Source: Gammaproteobacteria bacterium (lineage in GTDB: Bacteria; Pseudomonadota; Gammaproteobacteria; Enterobacterales; Neiellaceae). Taken from it: a stretch of 62,684 nucleotides of DNA. The DNA lies in assembly GCA_017425245.1 (NCBI GenBank), contig JAFOOX010000028.1, positions 1 to 62,684 on the forward strand, in the 5' to 3' direction. This document shows, piece after piece, positions 51,673 to 59,605 of this stretch (positions are counted from its first letter, which is position 1; each line of letters starts with the position of its first letter). The position numbers and the translations under genes were made by a program. The notes under the pieces were generated by a model, which saw nothing but the letters and a program-made list of their open reading frames with translations, did not search any database and was not told where the DNA came from.

Positions 51673-52842
51673 CTAGCCTTCTCTGCCCCTTTTGAAGTTT
51701 GAGTCATCCTGGCAGTAGTCCAAGGCATCGAAGATGAGCCCAGGAATTCGTGAGAGGTGTTCTGGCTGAGCGAGCAAAATGGCATCGCTTGCTCCGAATG
51801 TCAGGCCAGCCCGCAACACTTCTCGACGCCGCTCCTCAGTAATTGGCACGCAAAAGCTTACGCACGGATGCTTCTTGTCAGACTGATAGCGAACTAGCCA
51901 CCTGTTGACCTTTCCTTGGTAAAGCACAGAAAAATAGCTCTCGGTATCTTTGGCTGACAAGTCAACTTCAGAGCCTACGATATCTCTGACTACCTCAAAG
52001 AGCTTTCTCTCCACCGCAGTGGTGACGATTTTGTGGTTAGTTGGATCAACGACATCTGTATCCGCTTCAACGGATGGGCTTGCCGAAGCAACGGCCGAAA
52101 CTGCCCGCTCTGGCTCAGGAGCGGCAGGTTTGGCAGAGAGTCCCGAAACGACCATCTCGCTGACCGCTCTTCCTACTGCTTGCTTGATGATTGGAGCAAT
52201 GCCCTCTAGGAACCGGGCATTGAATTGGCGCTGAATGCCCCCTTTGGACGCTACGTAGCGAATAAAATCCGCATCTGGTTCGCGTAACGCTTGGCTGATG
52301 ACGGCTGTGAACGCGTTCAGGTAGATTGTTTCTTCAGCCAGTGTTCGAAGTGCTTCTGGCTGAAACTCATCATGCCTAAATCTGTGCAACCGGCTAACAA
52401 GCGCCGCATCAAGGCTCTCGAAATCAACGGTCAAAAATGGCGCCACGTCCATGACGTTCTTGTTGCCAAGGTCGGTGAAAAATCGCCACTCCCGACCATT
52501 TGTGATCGCCGCAATAGCGACTTCCGGTGTCGCGTTAAAGTACCGAGAAAGCTGAGGGCAATGGTTGTGTAGCTTTTCTGCGTAAGCCTTGGCCTCTATG
52601 AACATAACTGGAACGCCCTGGCAGAAGAGGGCGTAGTCAACACGTTCACTCGCTTTCACCCCAGGGAAATCAGCGCTGTACTCCGCTTTAACCCTGGTTG
52701 GGTCGAATGGCGAAAATCCTAGGATGTCGAGGAGTGGCAGGATTAGTGCCTGCTTTGTTGTCTCTTCTGTTGAACAGTGCGAACCCACCTTTTTTACGTG
52801 CTCGGCATGCGCTCGAATCCGCTCAGAAAAAGCCTGCATCAT
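51673..52842 (-). CDS. Type I restriction HsdR N-terminal-like nuclease
   Basis: A 389-residue protein resembling the N-terminal nuclease domain of HsdR (COG4748-type). Motifs are LPLLDILGFSPFDP, ERVDYAL with Asp69, and the PD-(D/E)XK catalytic FIEAKAY (Glu83, Lys85), so the active site looks intact. No helicase domain follows. Instead, a helical middle part and a C-terminal domain (VERKLFEVVRDIVGSEVDLS) are present. Base composition is visibly AT-richer than the phage genes, suggesting recent transfer. It could be a stand-alone defence or superinfection-exclusion nuclease. Confidence 0.75.
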   Translation of the reverse strand: MMQAFSERIRAHAEHVKKVGSHCSTEETTKQALILPLLDILGFSPFDPTRVKAEYSADFPGVKASERVDYALFCQGVPVMFIEAKAYAEKLHNHCPQLSRYFNATPEVAIAAITNGREWRFFTDLGNKNVMDVAPFLTVDFESLDAALVSRLHRFRHDEFQPEALRTLAEETIYLNAFTAVISQALREPDADFIRYVASKGGIQRQFNARFLEGIAPIIKQAVGRAVSEMVVSGLSAKPAAPEPERAVSAVASASPSVEADTDVVDPTNHKIVTTAVERKLFEVVRDIVGSEVDLSAKDTESYFSVLYQGKVNRWLVRYQSDKKHPCVSFCVPITEERRREVLRAGLTFGASDAILLAQPEHLSRIPGLIFDALDYCQDDSNFKRGREG

Positions 52843-52869
52843 CTTCCATGCTCCTTTTGCTTACATTTT

Positions 52870-53361
52870 TTAACTCAACACCTTGGCTAGGATCCCGGCC
52901 AAAACCACCGCGAATCCCGCTCCGCACCAAAGCAGCGTAGCAAACGCATCTGGCATCCACGATTGCGCACCCAGCCAAAAGCCGCCCAAGGCCAGCCCCA
53001 TAGACCAGTACATTATCTTCTCGAGAAATACGCGTTCGCTCTGTTTCTGCTCGCGCCTGCGCTGCAGCTCTAGACTCTCGTGATGATGGGCGACGTCAAA
53101 ACCACACTTTGGGCATGGTCTAGCCATTCGACTAACCGGCTTCCAACAGGCTGGGCATGGCGCAATATTGGGGTTATCCGGATCAAAGTCGTCCTGACCG
53201 CCAATCGTTACCGGCGCATTGGCCACTCCAACTTGAACGTTGCCATTTCCCGTTACTACTTGGCGGTTCTGCGAAGGCTGGCCGTTCGTAGTTTTGCTAG
53301 CGCTCTTCTGCCGCGCCACGAACTCCCTCAGTTCACTCTCAATGCCACCATCCCGATCCAT
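52870..53361 (-). CDS. Zinc-ribbon membrane protein, unknown
   Basis: A 163-residue protein. ATG 53361 follows TAGGAGG by four bases. A disordered, Asn/Gln-rich N-terminus precedes a four-Cys zinc ribbon (CPACWKPVSRMARPCPKCGF, about residues 69-88). Two membrane helices follow near the C-terminus (MYWSMGLALGGFWLGA and FATLLWCGAGFAVVLAGIL). The gene is upstream of the HsdR-like nuclease on the same strand, so both may be co-expressed. It is unlike neighbouring phage genes in composition. Confidence 0.7.
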   Translation of the reverse strand: MDRDGGIESELREFVARQKSASKTTNGQPSQNRQVVTGNGNVQVGVANAPVTIGGQDDFDPDNPNIAPCPACWKPVSRMARPCPKCGFDVAHHHESLELQRRREQKQSERVFLEKIMYWSMGLALGGFWLGAQSWMPDAFATLLWCGAGFAVVLAGILAKVLS

Positions 53362-53387
53362 TTGGCCTCCTACGTCCTGCCAAAACT

Positions 53388-53464
53388 CCAAACGGTTTGT
53401 GCTTTTCTATCGTGTAACCCATTGAATTACAGTAACCAAGATCAAAGGAATACCAAACGTTTGG
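53388..53464. repeat. CCAAAC/GTTTGG palindromes next to repressor
   Basis: CCAAACGGTTTG at 53388-53399, just upstream of the zinc-ribbon gene, and the perfect CCAAACGTTTGG at 53453-53464, 6 bp past the repressor stop. Related copies occur inside the gene at 55726. They are probably protein-binding sites. Confidence 0.55.
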
Positions 53465-53469
53465 ACTTT

Positions 53470-53931
53470 TTAGCCGGCCTTGCGTTTTCTCCACTCCTCC
53501 AGAATTGAGACTACTGCGCCACCACCTAGCTCCTGGGATGACGACTTAGTCAGCATCCTATGGATGATCATGGCTAGCTCTACAGCGTCCTGATCACTCA
53601 TCGTCTCCCATATGCCGCTGGCTTTGGCAATTCTGGCCATCCAGAGCACGGCGCGCTGCCACTGTTCTGTGCCCGATTGAGATTCTTTCACAGAGGGGCT
53701 CACCGAGCGGCTCCCAGTGAGGACGTAGAGCACGTCCACGCCTACGGCTGCAACGGCAGCCAAGTAGCCCGCGTCGGGCATTCGCTTGCCTTTTTCATAG
53801 AGCGATTGCGACTGTCTAGTAGCGCCAGGCACGCCCGCAGCCTCAGCGATGGCGGCAAAATCTGTTTGAGATTTGCCAAGCCGCTCACGTTCTTCGCGCA
53901 ATCGCGCCCCTATGGATTCAAAACGTTCCAT
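53470..53931 (-). CDS. Phage repressor (XRE-type helix-turn-helix)
   Basis: A 153-residue DNA-binding protein. The helix-turn-helix (RLREERERLGKSQTDFAAIA, SLYEKGKRMPDAGYLAAVAA) and GVDVLYVLTGS are typical of repressors of BcepMu-type and related Mu-like phages. A C-terminal region without peptidase motifs follows. It is divergent from the early operon. The early promoter with its operator lies between it and the Ner-like gene, so it should keep lysogeny by blocking the early promoter. Confidence 0.85.
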   Translation of the reverse strand: MERFESIGARLREERERLGKSQTDFAAIAEAAGVPGATRQSQSLYEKGKRMPDAGYLAAVAAVGVDVLYVLTGSRSVSPSVKESQSGTEQWQRAVLWMARIAKASGIWETMSDQDAVELAMIIHRMLTKSSSQELGGGAVVSILEEWRKRKAG

Positions 53932-53939
53932 CCATCACC

Positions 53940-53968
53940 TTGTCAGTGGAATCATTCGATTCCATAAT
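53940..53968 (+). promoter_or_regulatory. Early promoter with embedded repressor operator
   Basis: TTGTCA (53940-53945) and CATAAT (53963-53968) are spaced by exactly 17 bp. The spacer and first base of the -10 hold a perfect dyad TGGAATC-ATTC-GATTCCA (53947-53964). Binding there by the repressor or the Ner-like protein would shut off the rightward early operon. Confidence 0.75.
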
Positions 53969-54042
53969 CACCACAACGAACACACATCTTGACCACACAA
54001 AGCCGCGCCAACGGCCCTGTGCAACCACCGGAGGAACACGCC

Positions 54043-54270
54043 ATGTCACGCGCTCCCGCAAAACCTTTGACCGCTGAGCAGGTCAAGCAAACGTTCCAGG
54101 CTCGCGGTGAAACGCTCACCGACTGGGCAGAGCGAAACGGCTACGACCGTAACTACGTTTACCGCGTCCTCAATGGCCAGAACAAGGCGCTCTATGGCCT
54201 AGGCCATGAGATCGCCGTGAAGCTGGGCATGAAGCTGCCTCAACCCGCCACCTCCAGCGTTGCCGCTTGA
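54043..54270 (+). CDS. Ner-like early DNA-binding protein
   Basis: A 75-residue protein. ATG 54043 follows GGAGG by eight bases. A single helix-turn-helix (TLTDWAERNGYDRNYVYRVL) with NGQNKALYGLGHEIAVKLG matches the small transcriptional regulators (Ner or BcepMu gp16 class) that begin the early operon. It would repress early and repressor transcription after induction. It directly follows the early promoter. Confidence 0.8.
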   Translation: MSRAPAKPLTAEQVKQTFQARGETLTDWAERNGYDRNYVYRVLNGQNKALYGLGHEIAVKLGMKLPQPATSSVAA

Positions 54271-54280
54271 GGGGCAAACA

Positions 54281-54745
54281 ATGAACCCGATCACCCGCAT
54301 CACCGTTTGCTTACTCGATGCCTTACACGCCATGCCAGACCCATTTATGCGCCTGGAAGCCCGGCTTGCCTGGCGCAAAAACCGCGCAGCCTTAGTGGGC
54401 GAACTGGCTGCTGGCATGGGCTTCGACATCATTGAAGACGCCGCCAACACCATCCACAGCACCCTGTGCCGCCCGATCACCGACCCCGAAGTGCGCGCCC
54501 TGCTGGAAGCGGGCGGCGCCCGGAAAGTCACCCATGACCGATGGGGCTTTGAGGTTACCGAGACTGGCGCGCTTGCTCCAGCAGCTCTGCAAAGTCCGCA
54601 AAGCGGTTCTGATGCTGCGCCCCTGCTGTGCGCAGCGCCTGGCAGAACTCCGGCCCATTCAGGGTGCCCTGCTGCTCCAGCTGTGCAATCAGCACCAGCA
54701 GCAACTGGGTGCCATCGTCCAGGGTTCCAAAACTCAGTTCCATGA
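54281..54745 (+). CDS. Early phage protein, unknown
   Basis: A 154-residue protein from ATG 54281, 7 bases after GAGGGG. The first 90 residues are helical (DALHAMPDPFMRLEARLAWR, then IIEDAANTIHSTLCRP), while the last 65 are Ala/Pro-rich and overlap a minus-strand gene at 54555-54743. The C-terminal half may therefore not be meaningful. Function unknown. It lies in the early operon. Confidence 0.55.
   Translation: MNPITRITVCLLDALHAMPDPFMRLEARLAWRKNRAALVGELAAGMGFDIIEDAANTIHSTLCRPITDPEVRALLEAGGARKVTHDRWGFEVTETGALAPAALQSPQSGSDAAPLLCAAPGRTPAHSGCPAAPAVQSAPAATGCHRPGFQNSVP
54555..54743 (-). CDS. Antisense small protein within the early region, unknown
   Basis: A 62-residue protein encoded opposite to the early operon. 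ATG 54743 has GAGG six bases upstream, the third codon positions are strongly G/C-biased, and the sequence is compact and helical (LLLVLIAQLEQQGTLNGPEF, FADFAELLEQARQ). These are better coding signs than in the overlapping plus-strand C-terminal half. It is probably a real antisense gene. No family is recognised. Confidence 0.5.
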   Translation of the reverse strand: MELSFGTLDDGTQLLLVLIAQLEQQGTLNGPEFCQALRTAGAQHQNRFADFAELLEQARQSR

Positions 54746-54813
54746 TGTGCCTCGATTTTTACCCATTGAAAGCCATTTGCACAGGCTAAACGTCACGATT
54801 CGGAGATCCGGCC

Positions 54814-54942
54814 ATGCCGAAACCCGCCTTTGCCGCCGCTGGATTGCGGCTGAGCAAATCCACAGTAGCCATGGAGGCGGCGCCAATCACCCGGTTTGTT
54901 TGGAAGGAACTGCTCAGGGGGGCTTCCAATGGCTCGCACTAA
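54814..54942 (+). CDS. Small early protein, unknown
   Basis: A 42-residue protein beginning ATG 54814, with CGGAG eight bases upstream (MPKPAFAAAGLRLSKSTVAM, then APITRFVWKELLRG). Its stop overlaps the start of the next gene by 14 bases, so translation may be coupled. It is too short for homology recognition. Composition and coupling make it plausible. Confidence 0.45.
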   Translation: MPKPAFAAAGLRLSKSTVAMEAAPITRFVWKELLRGASNGSH

Positions 54943-55411
54943 TTGGAAGACCCTGCGCCCCACCAGCCTGCGCGACAGTTTTGAGCTGTGCGCCCGTTAC
55001 GCCCGCGAGCGCAAGAACCTGTCGGTTGAGCGCATTGCCGAGGAGATGGGCATGGCGGATCACTGGACCCTCTACAAGTGGATGAGCTCAGGAAAGATGC
55101 CTGCGGTGATGATCCCGGCGTTCGAGAACGTCTGCGGCATCAACTACGTCACCCGCTGGTTTGCTGCGCGCCAAGGCAGGCTGCTGATTGATGTGCCCAC
55201 CGGCAAGGCCGCTAGCCCCAACGACATCAGCGACCTGCAAGCCAACGCCCACCAGGCCATTCATCTGCTGATCCAGTTCTACGCGGGCAACGGCGAGGTA
55301 GAGGCCACCGCTGCCGCCATACACCACGCCATGGCTCAGTTCGCATGGCACCAGAAAAACATTGAGAAAACCGCGCAGCCAGAGCTGCTGCTGAGCGAGG
55401 AGGACGCATGA
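54929..55411 (+). CDS. Early phage DNA-binding-like protein, unknown
   Basis: A 160-residue protein. ATG 54929 follows AGGGGGG by seven bases and starts MARTNWKTLRPTSLRDSFEL. The stretch LSVERIAEEMGMADHWTLYK looks like a helix-turn-helix (IAEEMG). A C-terminal helical part follows. It is found in BcepMu-type early regions as far as I recall. The role is unknown. It overlaps the winged-helix gene by four bases. Confidence 0.65.
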   Translation: MARTNWKTLRPTSLRDSFELCARYARERKNLSVERIAEEMGMADHWTLYKWMSSGKMPAVMIPAFENVCGINYVTRWFAARQGRLLIDVPTGKAASPNDISDLQANAHQAIHLLIQFYAGNGEVEATAAAIHHAMAQFAWHQKNIEKTAQPELLLSEEDA

Positions 55412-55716
55412 ACCCCCAATACCTGTCTGACGGGGTGCAACGCACCTTGAAAGCGATCAAGGCCCTGGCGGGGCAAGAGGCCAACGGCCTGTCGCCCGGC
55501 CAACTGGCGGAGCGGCTGGGCACCAGCCCCAGCAACGCCACCCGAGTGCTGGCCAACCTGCAGGCCGCCGGGTTTGTTGAGGAACACCCGCGCAACCCCG
55601 GCCGCTACCGCCTTGGCCGAGCCCTGGTGAGCATCGCCAACAGTGTGGAACTGAGTTTGTCAGCCGCAGCCAAGGCACTGGCGCAAGACCAACAGCATTA
55701 CAGCCGCGTGATTTAA
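55408..55716 (+). CDS. IclR/MarR-like winged-helix protein
   Basis: A 102-residue protein with a single winged helix (VQRTLKAIKALAGQEANGLS, LAERLGTSPSNATRVLANLQ, AGFVEEHPRNPGRYRLG), as in the DNA-binding part of IclR-type regulators. There is no effector domain. The ATGA overlap with the previous gene implies coupling. It is probably an early or middle transcription regulator. Confidence 0.75.
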   Translation: MNPQYLSDGVQRTLKAIKALAGQEANGLSPGQLAERLGTSPSNATRVLANLQAAGFVEEHPRNPGRYRLGRALVSIANSVELSLSAAAKALAQDQQHYSRVI

Positions 55717-55725
55717 GGAGCCCCC

Positions 55726-56664
55726 ATGGCACGCAAGCCCGCTACCCCAATGACTGACCTATCCGTGCCCGCCGATGAGGCCCGCATTGATGCCCTGTAT
55801 GCCGCCGAGCAGGAGGCCACAGCGCCTGCCAGCCAGGACGACCGCGATCTGGTGAACCAGCTGCTGGGTCAGGCGCAAGCGCTATCAGCTACGTCGTCAA
55901 TGCTCCAAACGTTTGGAGTTTCAAAGCTGGCCTTCGTCAAAGAAAACAAGCTCTACCGTGCCTTGGCTGGCCGCTTCGGCCCAAACGGTTTGGAGCTCAA
56001 GGGCACATGGCAAGAGTTCTGCGGTCTCCTTGGCATGTCGGATGAGAAAGCCAATCAGGATATCGCGAACCTCCGCACATTCGGGGAAGCGGCACTCGAA
56101 TCCATGTCCCGCATGGGTATCGGCTACCGCGAGTTGCGCCAGTTCCGCAAGCTGCCGGACGCCAGCCGTGAGGCCCTGATTGAGGCGGCCAAAACCGGCG
56201 ACAAAGAGCGGCTGATTGACATCGCCGAGGAGCTGAGCGCCGAACAAGACAGCGCCAAAGCGGCGCTGGAGAAGCAGCTGGCCGAGACCCGCGCCGATTT
56301 GGAGGTGAACCGCGAACTGGTGGTGCGCCGCGAGCGCGACCTGAAAACCCGCGATGAAGAGCTGATCCGCCTGCGCAAAAGCCTGGAGCGCGCCACCCCC
56401 GACAGCGAGGCTGAACACTGGCGCCAAGAGATCGGCAAGATCGCCATCGATATCGAGTGCCAGATTGCTGCCGCACTGCGCACCGGGTTTGAGTCGCTGA
56501 TGGCGCTGGCAGATCAGGGCATCGACAGCAGCGAGTTTATGGCCGGCGTGGTGTGCCAGATTGAGCGCACGCTGTGGGTGATGCGCGATGACCTGGGCAT
56601 CAAGCACATTGCCGACGGCAACCCCATCCCGCTCTATGCGCGGGAAGTGGTGGAGGCCGAGTAA
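55726..56664 (+). CDS. Coiled-coil early protein, DUF3102-like
   Basis: A 312-residue protein. The N-terminal part (SMLQTFGVSKLAFVKENKLY, FGPNGLELKGTWQEFC, MSDEKANQDIANLRTFGEAA) resembles DUF3102-like phage proteins. A long charged coiled coil covers about residues 160-235 (KQLAETRADLEVNRELVVRR). The gene contains two CCAAAC/GTTTGG palindromes, at 55903 and 55981. It lies one base upstream of the transposase gene, so it may help transposition or its regulation. Confidence 0.65.
   Translation: MARKPATPMTDLSVPADEARIDALYAAEQEATAPASQDDRDLVNQLLGQAQALSATSSMLQTFGVSKLAFVKENKLYRALAGRFGPNGLELKGTWQEFCGLLGMSDEKANQDIANLRTFGEAALESMSRMGIGYRELRQFRKLPDASREALIEAAKTGDKERLIDIAEELSAEQDSAKAALEKQLAETRADLEVNRELVVRRERDLKTRDEELIRLRKSLERATPDSEAEHWRQEIGKIAIDIECQIAAALRTGFESLMALADQGIDSSEFMAGVVCQIERTLWVMRDDLGIKHIADGNPIPLYAREVVEAE
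55903..55993. repeat. Palindromes CTCCAAACGTTTGGAG and CCAAACGGTTTGG inside early gene
   Basis: A 16-bp perfect palindrome at 55903-55918 and a 13-bp inverted repeat with one central base at 55981-55993, spaced 78 bp start to start. They share the core of the two copies flanking the repressor region (53388 and 53453). Confidence 0.55.
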
Positions 56665-58422
56665 ATGAGCGCAGCCCTCACCGAACGCCTGGTACAACTC
56701 GCCCAACAGGTTCGCCTGGCCCCACGCGGGCAGGCCACTGGGCTGTACGACGCCGCAGCGCGTGAGCTGGGCATGAGCCGCGCCACCCTGCTGCGCAAGC
56801 TCGGTGAGGTGACGGTGCGCAAACCCCGCAAGCGCCGCATGGATGCGGGCGCCACCGCGCTGACCCGTGAAGAAGCCCACCTGATTGCGGCATTTATGCA
56901 GGAGAGCAGCCGCAAGAACGGCAAGCAGCTGCTGAGCCTGGAGCAGGCGGTGGCCATTTTGCGGGCCAATAACAAGGTGCGGGCGGAGCGAGTGGATGAA
57001 AAGACCGGCGAGGTAACGCCGCTTTCCACCAGTGCTATCCGCAATGCCATGGCCAATTACGGGCTGACCAGTGAACTGCTGCTGGCCCCAGCCCCGGCGA
57101 TTGCCTTGGCCAGCGACCACCCCAACCAGTTCTGGCAGATCGACGCTTCAATCTGCGTGCTCTATTACCTGAAAAATGGCGGCGATGGCCTGCAGGGGAT
57201 GGATCAGGCGGCGTTCTACAAGAACAAGCCGGGCAACTTCAAAGCCGTAGAGAACAACCGGGTGTGGCGTTACGTGGTGACCGATCACACCAGTGGCACG
57301 CTCTATGTTGAGTATGTGCTGGGTGCCGAAAGCGGCGAGAACCTGGCCAACATCTTTATCAACGCCATTCAGAAGCGCCCCGGCGACCCGTTCCATGGGG
57401 TGCCATTGAATGCTGACCTTGACCCCGGCAGTGCCAACACTGGTGCCGTTTTCCGCAACCTGTGCCGCTCGCTGGGTGTGCACGTCAACATCAATAAGCC
57501 CGGCAACCCACGGGCCAAAGGACAGGTTGAAAACGCCCAAAACATCGTTGAGCGGCAGTTTGAAAGCGGCCTGAAATTCCGGGCCATTGCCAGTCTGGAG
57601 GAGCTGAACCGCGAGGCCCAGCGCTGGGCGATGCACTTCAACGCCCATGCCATTCATACCCGCCATCAACACACCCGCTATGGCATGTGGCAACGCATTA
57701 CCGCTGAGCAGCTGCGGCTGGCGCCAGCGCCAGAGCTGTGCCGGGTGTTGGCTCACAGCGAGCCGGAAAACCGCACAGTGTCTGTGCAGCTGACGGTGAG
57801 TTTTGGCGGCCAGGAGTATGACGTTTCGGCCATCCCCGGTGTGGTGGTGCGCGGCAAGCTGCTGTGCTGCCGCAACCCGTGGCGTGATGACGCCATTCAG
57901 GTGGTAACCGTGGATGAACACGGCCATGACCAGTATCACGACGCGCCCGCCATCACCAAAGACCAGTGGGGATTCCGCACCGATGCAGCCCAAAAAGGGC
58001 AAGGCCAGTACAAGCAGCACGCCGACACGGTGGCGCAAACGGCCAGCAAGGAGCTGGAGCAGCTGGCCATGGGCGCAGGCACCCAAGCCGAGGTAGCCGC
58101 CGCCCGCAAAGCCAAAGCACTGCCGTTTGGTGGCGAGATTGACCCCTACAAGCCGGTGACCGACACCCCAATGCCGGAGTTCCTGCCCAAGCGCGGCAGC
58201 GCCATTGAGGTGCCTGCCGTTACCCAAGACACCGCACCCAAAGCGCTGGACCGCATCAGCTTGAAGCTGGCCGTGTCTGAGCGGCTGCGCCGGCCATTGA
58301 TGCCGGCAGAAATCGACTTTCTCGAAGGACAGACCGAGGTCACGGAGGACCAAGTGCCAGAGCTGGTGGCGACCATCGCCACTGGTCGCCTGGGCGCCAG
58401 TGTTCTCAAGCTCGCCCGCTAA
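56665..58422 (+). CDS. MuA-type DDE transposase
   Basis: A 585-residue transposase of the BcepMu/Mu A family. An N-terminal DNA-binding region (LYDAAARELGMSRATLLRKLG) precedes the rve/DDE core: D160 in FWQIDAS, the second Asp in LNADLDPGSANTG (about D251-253), and E289 in NPRAKGQVENAQN. A Mu-type C-terminal domain (about 370-450) and a tail for MuB contact follow. It recognises the phage ends and joins them to target DNA. It follows the DUF3102-like gene without gap. Confidence 0.95.
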   Translation: MSAALTERLVQLAQQVRLAPRGQATGLYDAAARELGMSRATLLRKLGEVTVRKPRKRRMDAGATALTREEAHLIAAFMQESSRKNGKQLLSLEQAVAILRANNKVRAERVDEKTGEVTPLSTSAIRNAMANYGLTSELLLAPAPAIALASDHPNQFWQIDASICVLYYLKNGGDGLQGMDQAAFYKNKPGNFKAVENNRVWRYVVTDHTSGTLYVEYVLGAESGENLANIFINAIQKRPGDPFHGVPLNADLDPGSANTGAVFRNLCRSLGVHVNINKPGNPRAKGQVENAQNIVERQFESGLKFRAIASLEELNREAQRWAMHFNAHAIHTRHQHTRYGMWQRITAEQLRLAPAPELCRVLAHSEPENRTVSVQLTVSFGGQEYDVSAIPGVVVRGKLLCCRNPWRDDAIQVVTVDEHGHDQYHDAPAITKDQWGFRTDAAQKGQGQYKQHADTVAQTASKELEQLAMGAGTQAEVAAARKAKALPFGGEIDPYKPVTDTPMPEFLPKRGSAIEVPAVTQDTAPKALDRISLKLAVSERLRRPLMPAEIDFLEGQTEVTEDQVPELVATIATGRLGASVLKLAR

Positions 58423-58431
58423 GGAGGGGCC

Positions 58432-59595
58432 GTGACCGATAGACCAGACCGACCTTTGAAACTGCTCGCGGTGCTGCAATCGCGGCCCGATCTGGCGCAG
58501 CGCAAGCTGGCCCAGGCGATGGGGATCAGCGCCTCAGCACTCACTGAAATTCTGCGCCGGGGCAAGTGGCCGGCCAAGCGCGACCAGCAGGCGCTGATCG
58601 CTACGGCGGGCCAATGGCTGGCTGACCATGGCATTACCCCTGATGCCGGGTTGTGGCAGCCCGATGAGCCAGCGGTGGCCGAGCCCGCCCCCCAGCAACC
58701 GACTTTGACCGAACCCAAACTGCCGGAGCCCGAAATGCTCACTGAAAACGCCCGCCGATTCCACAAGCTGCCGCGCGACCCCTTCACCAACGAGATCCAC
58801 AGCGAGGAGGATGTGTGGCTATCTCACCAGAACCGCATGCTGGTTGAGGAAATGCTGACCGCCGCCACTGCTGGCTCCATGATCGCCCTGGTAGGCGAGT
58901 GCGGTAGCGGCAAAACCATCCTCAAGCGTTTGTTCCTGGGGCGCGCTAAGGCTCGGCATCAGGATCTGATCGTCATTGAGCCGCGCCGCCTCGACCGCAA
59001 GCAGATCACCGCTGAAGGTATTTCGGTGGCCATCTGCCGGGCACTGCAGATCACCAAGCGCGGCATGAGTGGCGAAGAGCGCGACGCCATCATTGAAGAT
59101 GCGCTGCTGGAGAGCGCCGCCAACGGCCACAAGCACCTGCTGATCATCGACGAGGCCCACAACCTCAGCAACGACGTGATCAAGCTGCTGAAAAGCGTGT
59201 GGGAGCTGACCCACGGCTTTAGTCGCGTGATGGGCATTGTGCTGATTGGCCAGCCTGAGTTGGCTAACAAGCTGAAGAGCGACTACGTCCGCGAGTTCGC
59301 GTGGCGCTGCTCTCAGTTCGAGGTGGCCCCGATCAGCGAGAACATCATCGATTACGTCGCTCACAAGTTTCAGCGAATCGGGATCGACTGGCGCTCTCTG
59401 TTTGAAGAGGACGCGATCTACGCGATCCGTGGTAAGTGCCAAACCGCGCAATCACTGGGCGTGGGTAAGAGCGGTCGCTACATCGACCGCAGCTACGCCC
59501 TGGCCATCAACACCTGGTTGACCAAAGCCCTCAACACTGCCGCCTCCATCGGTGAGAAGCAGGTCACTGAGGCATTGGTTCTGCGCAATATCTAA
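58432..59595 (+). CDS. MuB-type target-capture ATPase
   Basis: A 387-residue AAA+ ATPase that binds target DNA and activates the transposase. An N-terminal helix-turn-helix (RKLAQAMGISASALTEIL) is linked through a Pro/Glu-rich segment to the ATPase with Walker A GECGSGKT (155-162) and Walker B LLIIDEAH. GTG 58432 is preceded by AAGGAGG. It is 9 bp from the transposase gene, as in Mu. Confidence 0.95.
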   Translation: MTDRPDRPLKLLAVLQSRPDLAQRKLAQAMGISASALTEILRRGKWPAKRDQQALIATAGQWLADHGITPDAGLWQPDEPAVAEPAPQQPTLTEPKLPEPEMLTENARRFHKLPRDPFTNEIHSEEDVWLSHQNRMLVEEMLTAATAGSMIALVGECGSGKTILKRLFLGRAKARHQDLIVIEPRRLDRKQITAEGISVAICRALQITKRGMSGEERDAIIEDALLESAANGHKHLLIIDEAHNLSNDVIKLLKSVWELTHGFSRVMGIVLIGQPELANKLKSDYVREFAWRCSQFEVAPISENIIDYVAHKFQRIGIDWRSLFEEDAIYAIRGKCQTAQSLGVGKSGRYIDRSYALAINTWLTKALNTAASIGEKQVTEALVLRNI

Positions 59596-59605
59596 GGAGC
59601 GTGCT

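Noticed and set aside
54432..55085. 217-codon plus-strand frame spanning several early genes
   Set aside because: Arg/Ala-rich shadow crossing three better-supported small genes with ribosome sites.
55921..58479. Long minus-strand frames opposite the DUF3102-like and transposase genes
   Set aside because: They are mirror frames of well-supported genes, rich in His, Leu, Gln and Ala, without recognisable domains.
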